A stretch of DNA of 31,693 bases, taken from positions 1 to 31,693 of the forward strand of contig JAYMGJ010000359.1 in assembly GCA_037178675.1 (NCBI GenBank). The letters run 5' to 3'. Position 1 is the first letter of the stretch. Every line of letters begins with the position of its first letter. Source of the stretch: Scleroderma bovista (Eukaryota; Basidiomycota; Agaricomycetes; Boletales; Sclerodermataceae). Positions 31,562 through 31,693 of this stretch are shown one piece after another. Made by a program: the position numbers and the translations under genes. Below the pieces are notes generated by a model. It saw only the letters and a list, made by a program, of their open reading frames with translations, was not told the origin of the DNA and searched no databases.

Positions 31562-31693
31562 TGGGACTACGACAATCTGTGATGTGAAATTTCTTCAGTG
31601 TACTTGAATTATTTTATTCGTGATACACATCACCTTCCTTCCATATGCGCGTTGGACATTCGAATATACTCTTTGGATGCTCGAATATGCTCG

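Overview
The window looks like repeat-rich nuclear DNA of a basidiomycete, most likely an agaricomycete mushroom. Reasons: every gene I can reconstruct has 45-65 nt GT-AG introns; the families present (a NACHT-WD40 'NWD' protein, a Plavaka-type transposase, a DUF6698-type protein, copia and gypsy retrotransposon relics) are typical of Agaricomycetes. I cannot name the species, and I see no tRNA, rRNA or CRISPR.

Layout. 1-2.1 kb: no gene, diverged repeats. 2.1-4.5 kb: a decayed LTR fragment, a broken cytochrome b5 reductase fragment joined directly to a broken Ty1/copia protease/pre-integrase fragment, and unrecognised reading frames. 4.7-7.0 kb: an unclassified purine-rich, GGAGT-rich block flanked on both sides by copies of one short repeat module. 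7.4-8.7 kb: a nested insertion, a hAT-like MITE (8-bp TSD) whose right end is split by a 690-bp solo LTR (5-bp TSD). 9.2-11.1 kb: a truncated Ty3/gypsy relic. 11.4-15.9 kb (minus): an NWD gene with NACHT domain and 11 nearly identical WD40 repeats, carrying one in-frame stop near its N-terminus. 16.4-17.0 kb: a weak Pro/Ser-rich gene candidate. 17.4-19.0 kb: a very-long-chain 3-ketoacyl-CoA reductase pseudogene. 19.3-20.2 kb: a broken Pro-rich reading frame. 20.5-28.3 kb: a 111-bp satellite array interrupted by a complete 6,880-bp Plavaka DNA transposon. 28.5-29.9 kb: a DUF6698-type gene with a frameshift. 30.5-31.6 kb: two small uncharacterised genes.

The most complete system is the transposon at 21,223-28,102. 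It has ~35-bp imperfect terminal inverted repeats, arrays of GTCTGA/TCAGAC motifs just inside both ends, a 2-bp CA target duplication, and two divergent genes that both splice into intact frames: an 8-exon, 957-residue transposase with a C2H2 finger (minus), and a 7-exon, 767-residue accessory protein of unknown function (plus). The interrupted satellite unit adds up to exactly 111 bp when the element and one CA are removed, so the ends are well defined. The intact genes, set among decayed elements, suggest a recent and possibly still mobile insertion.
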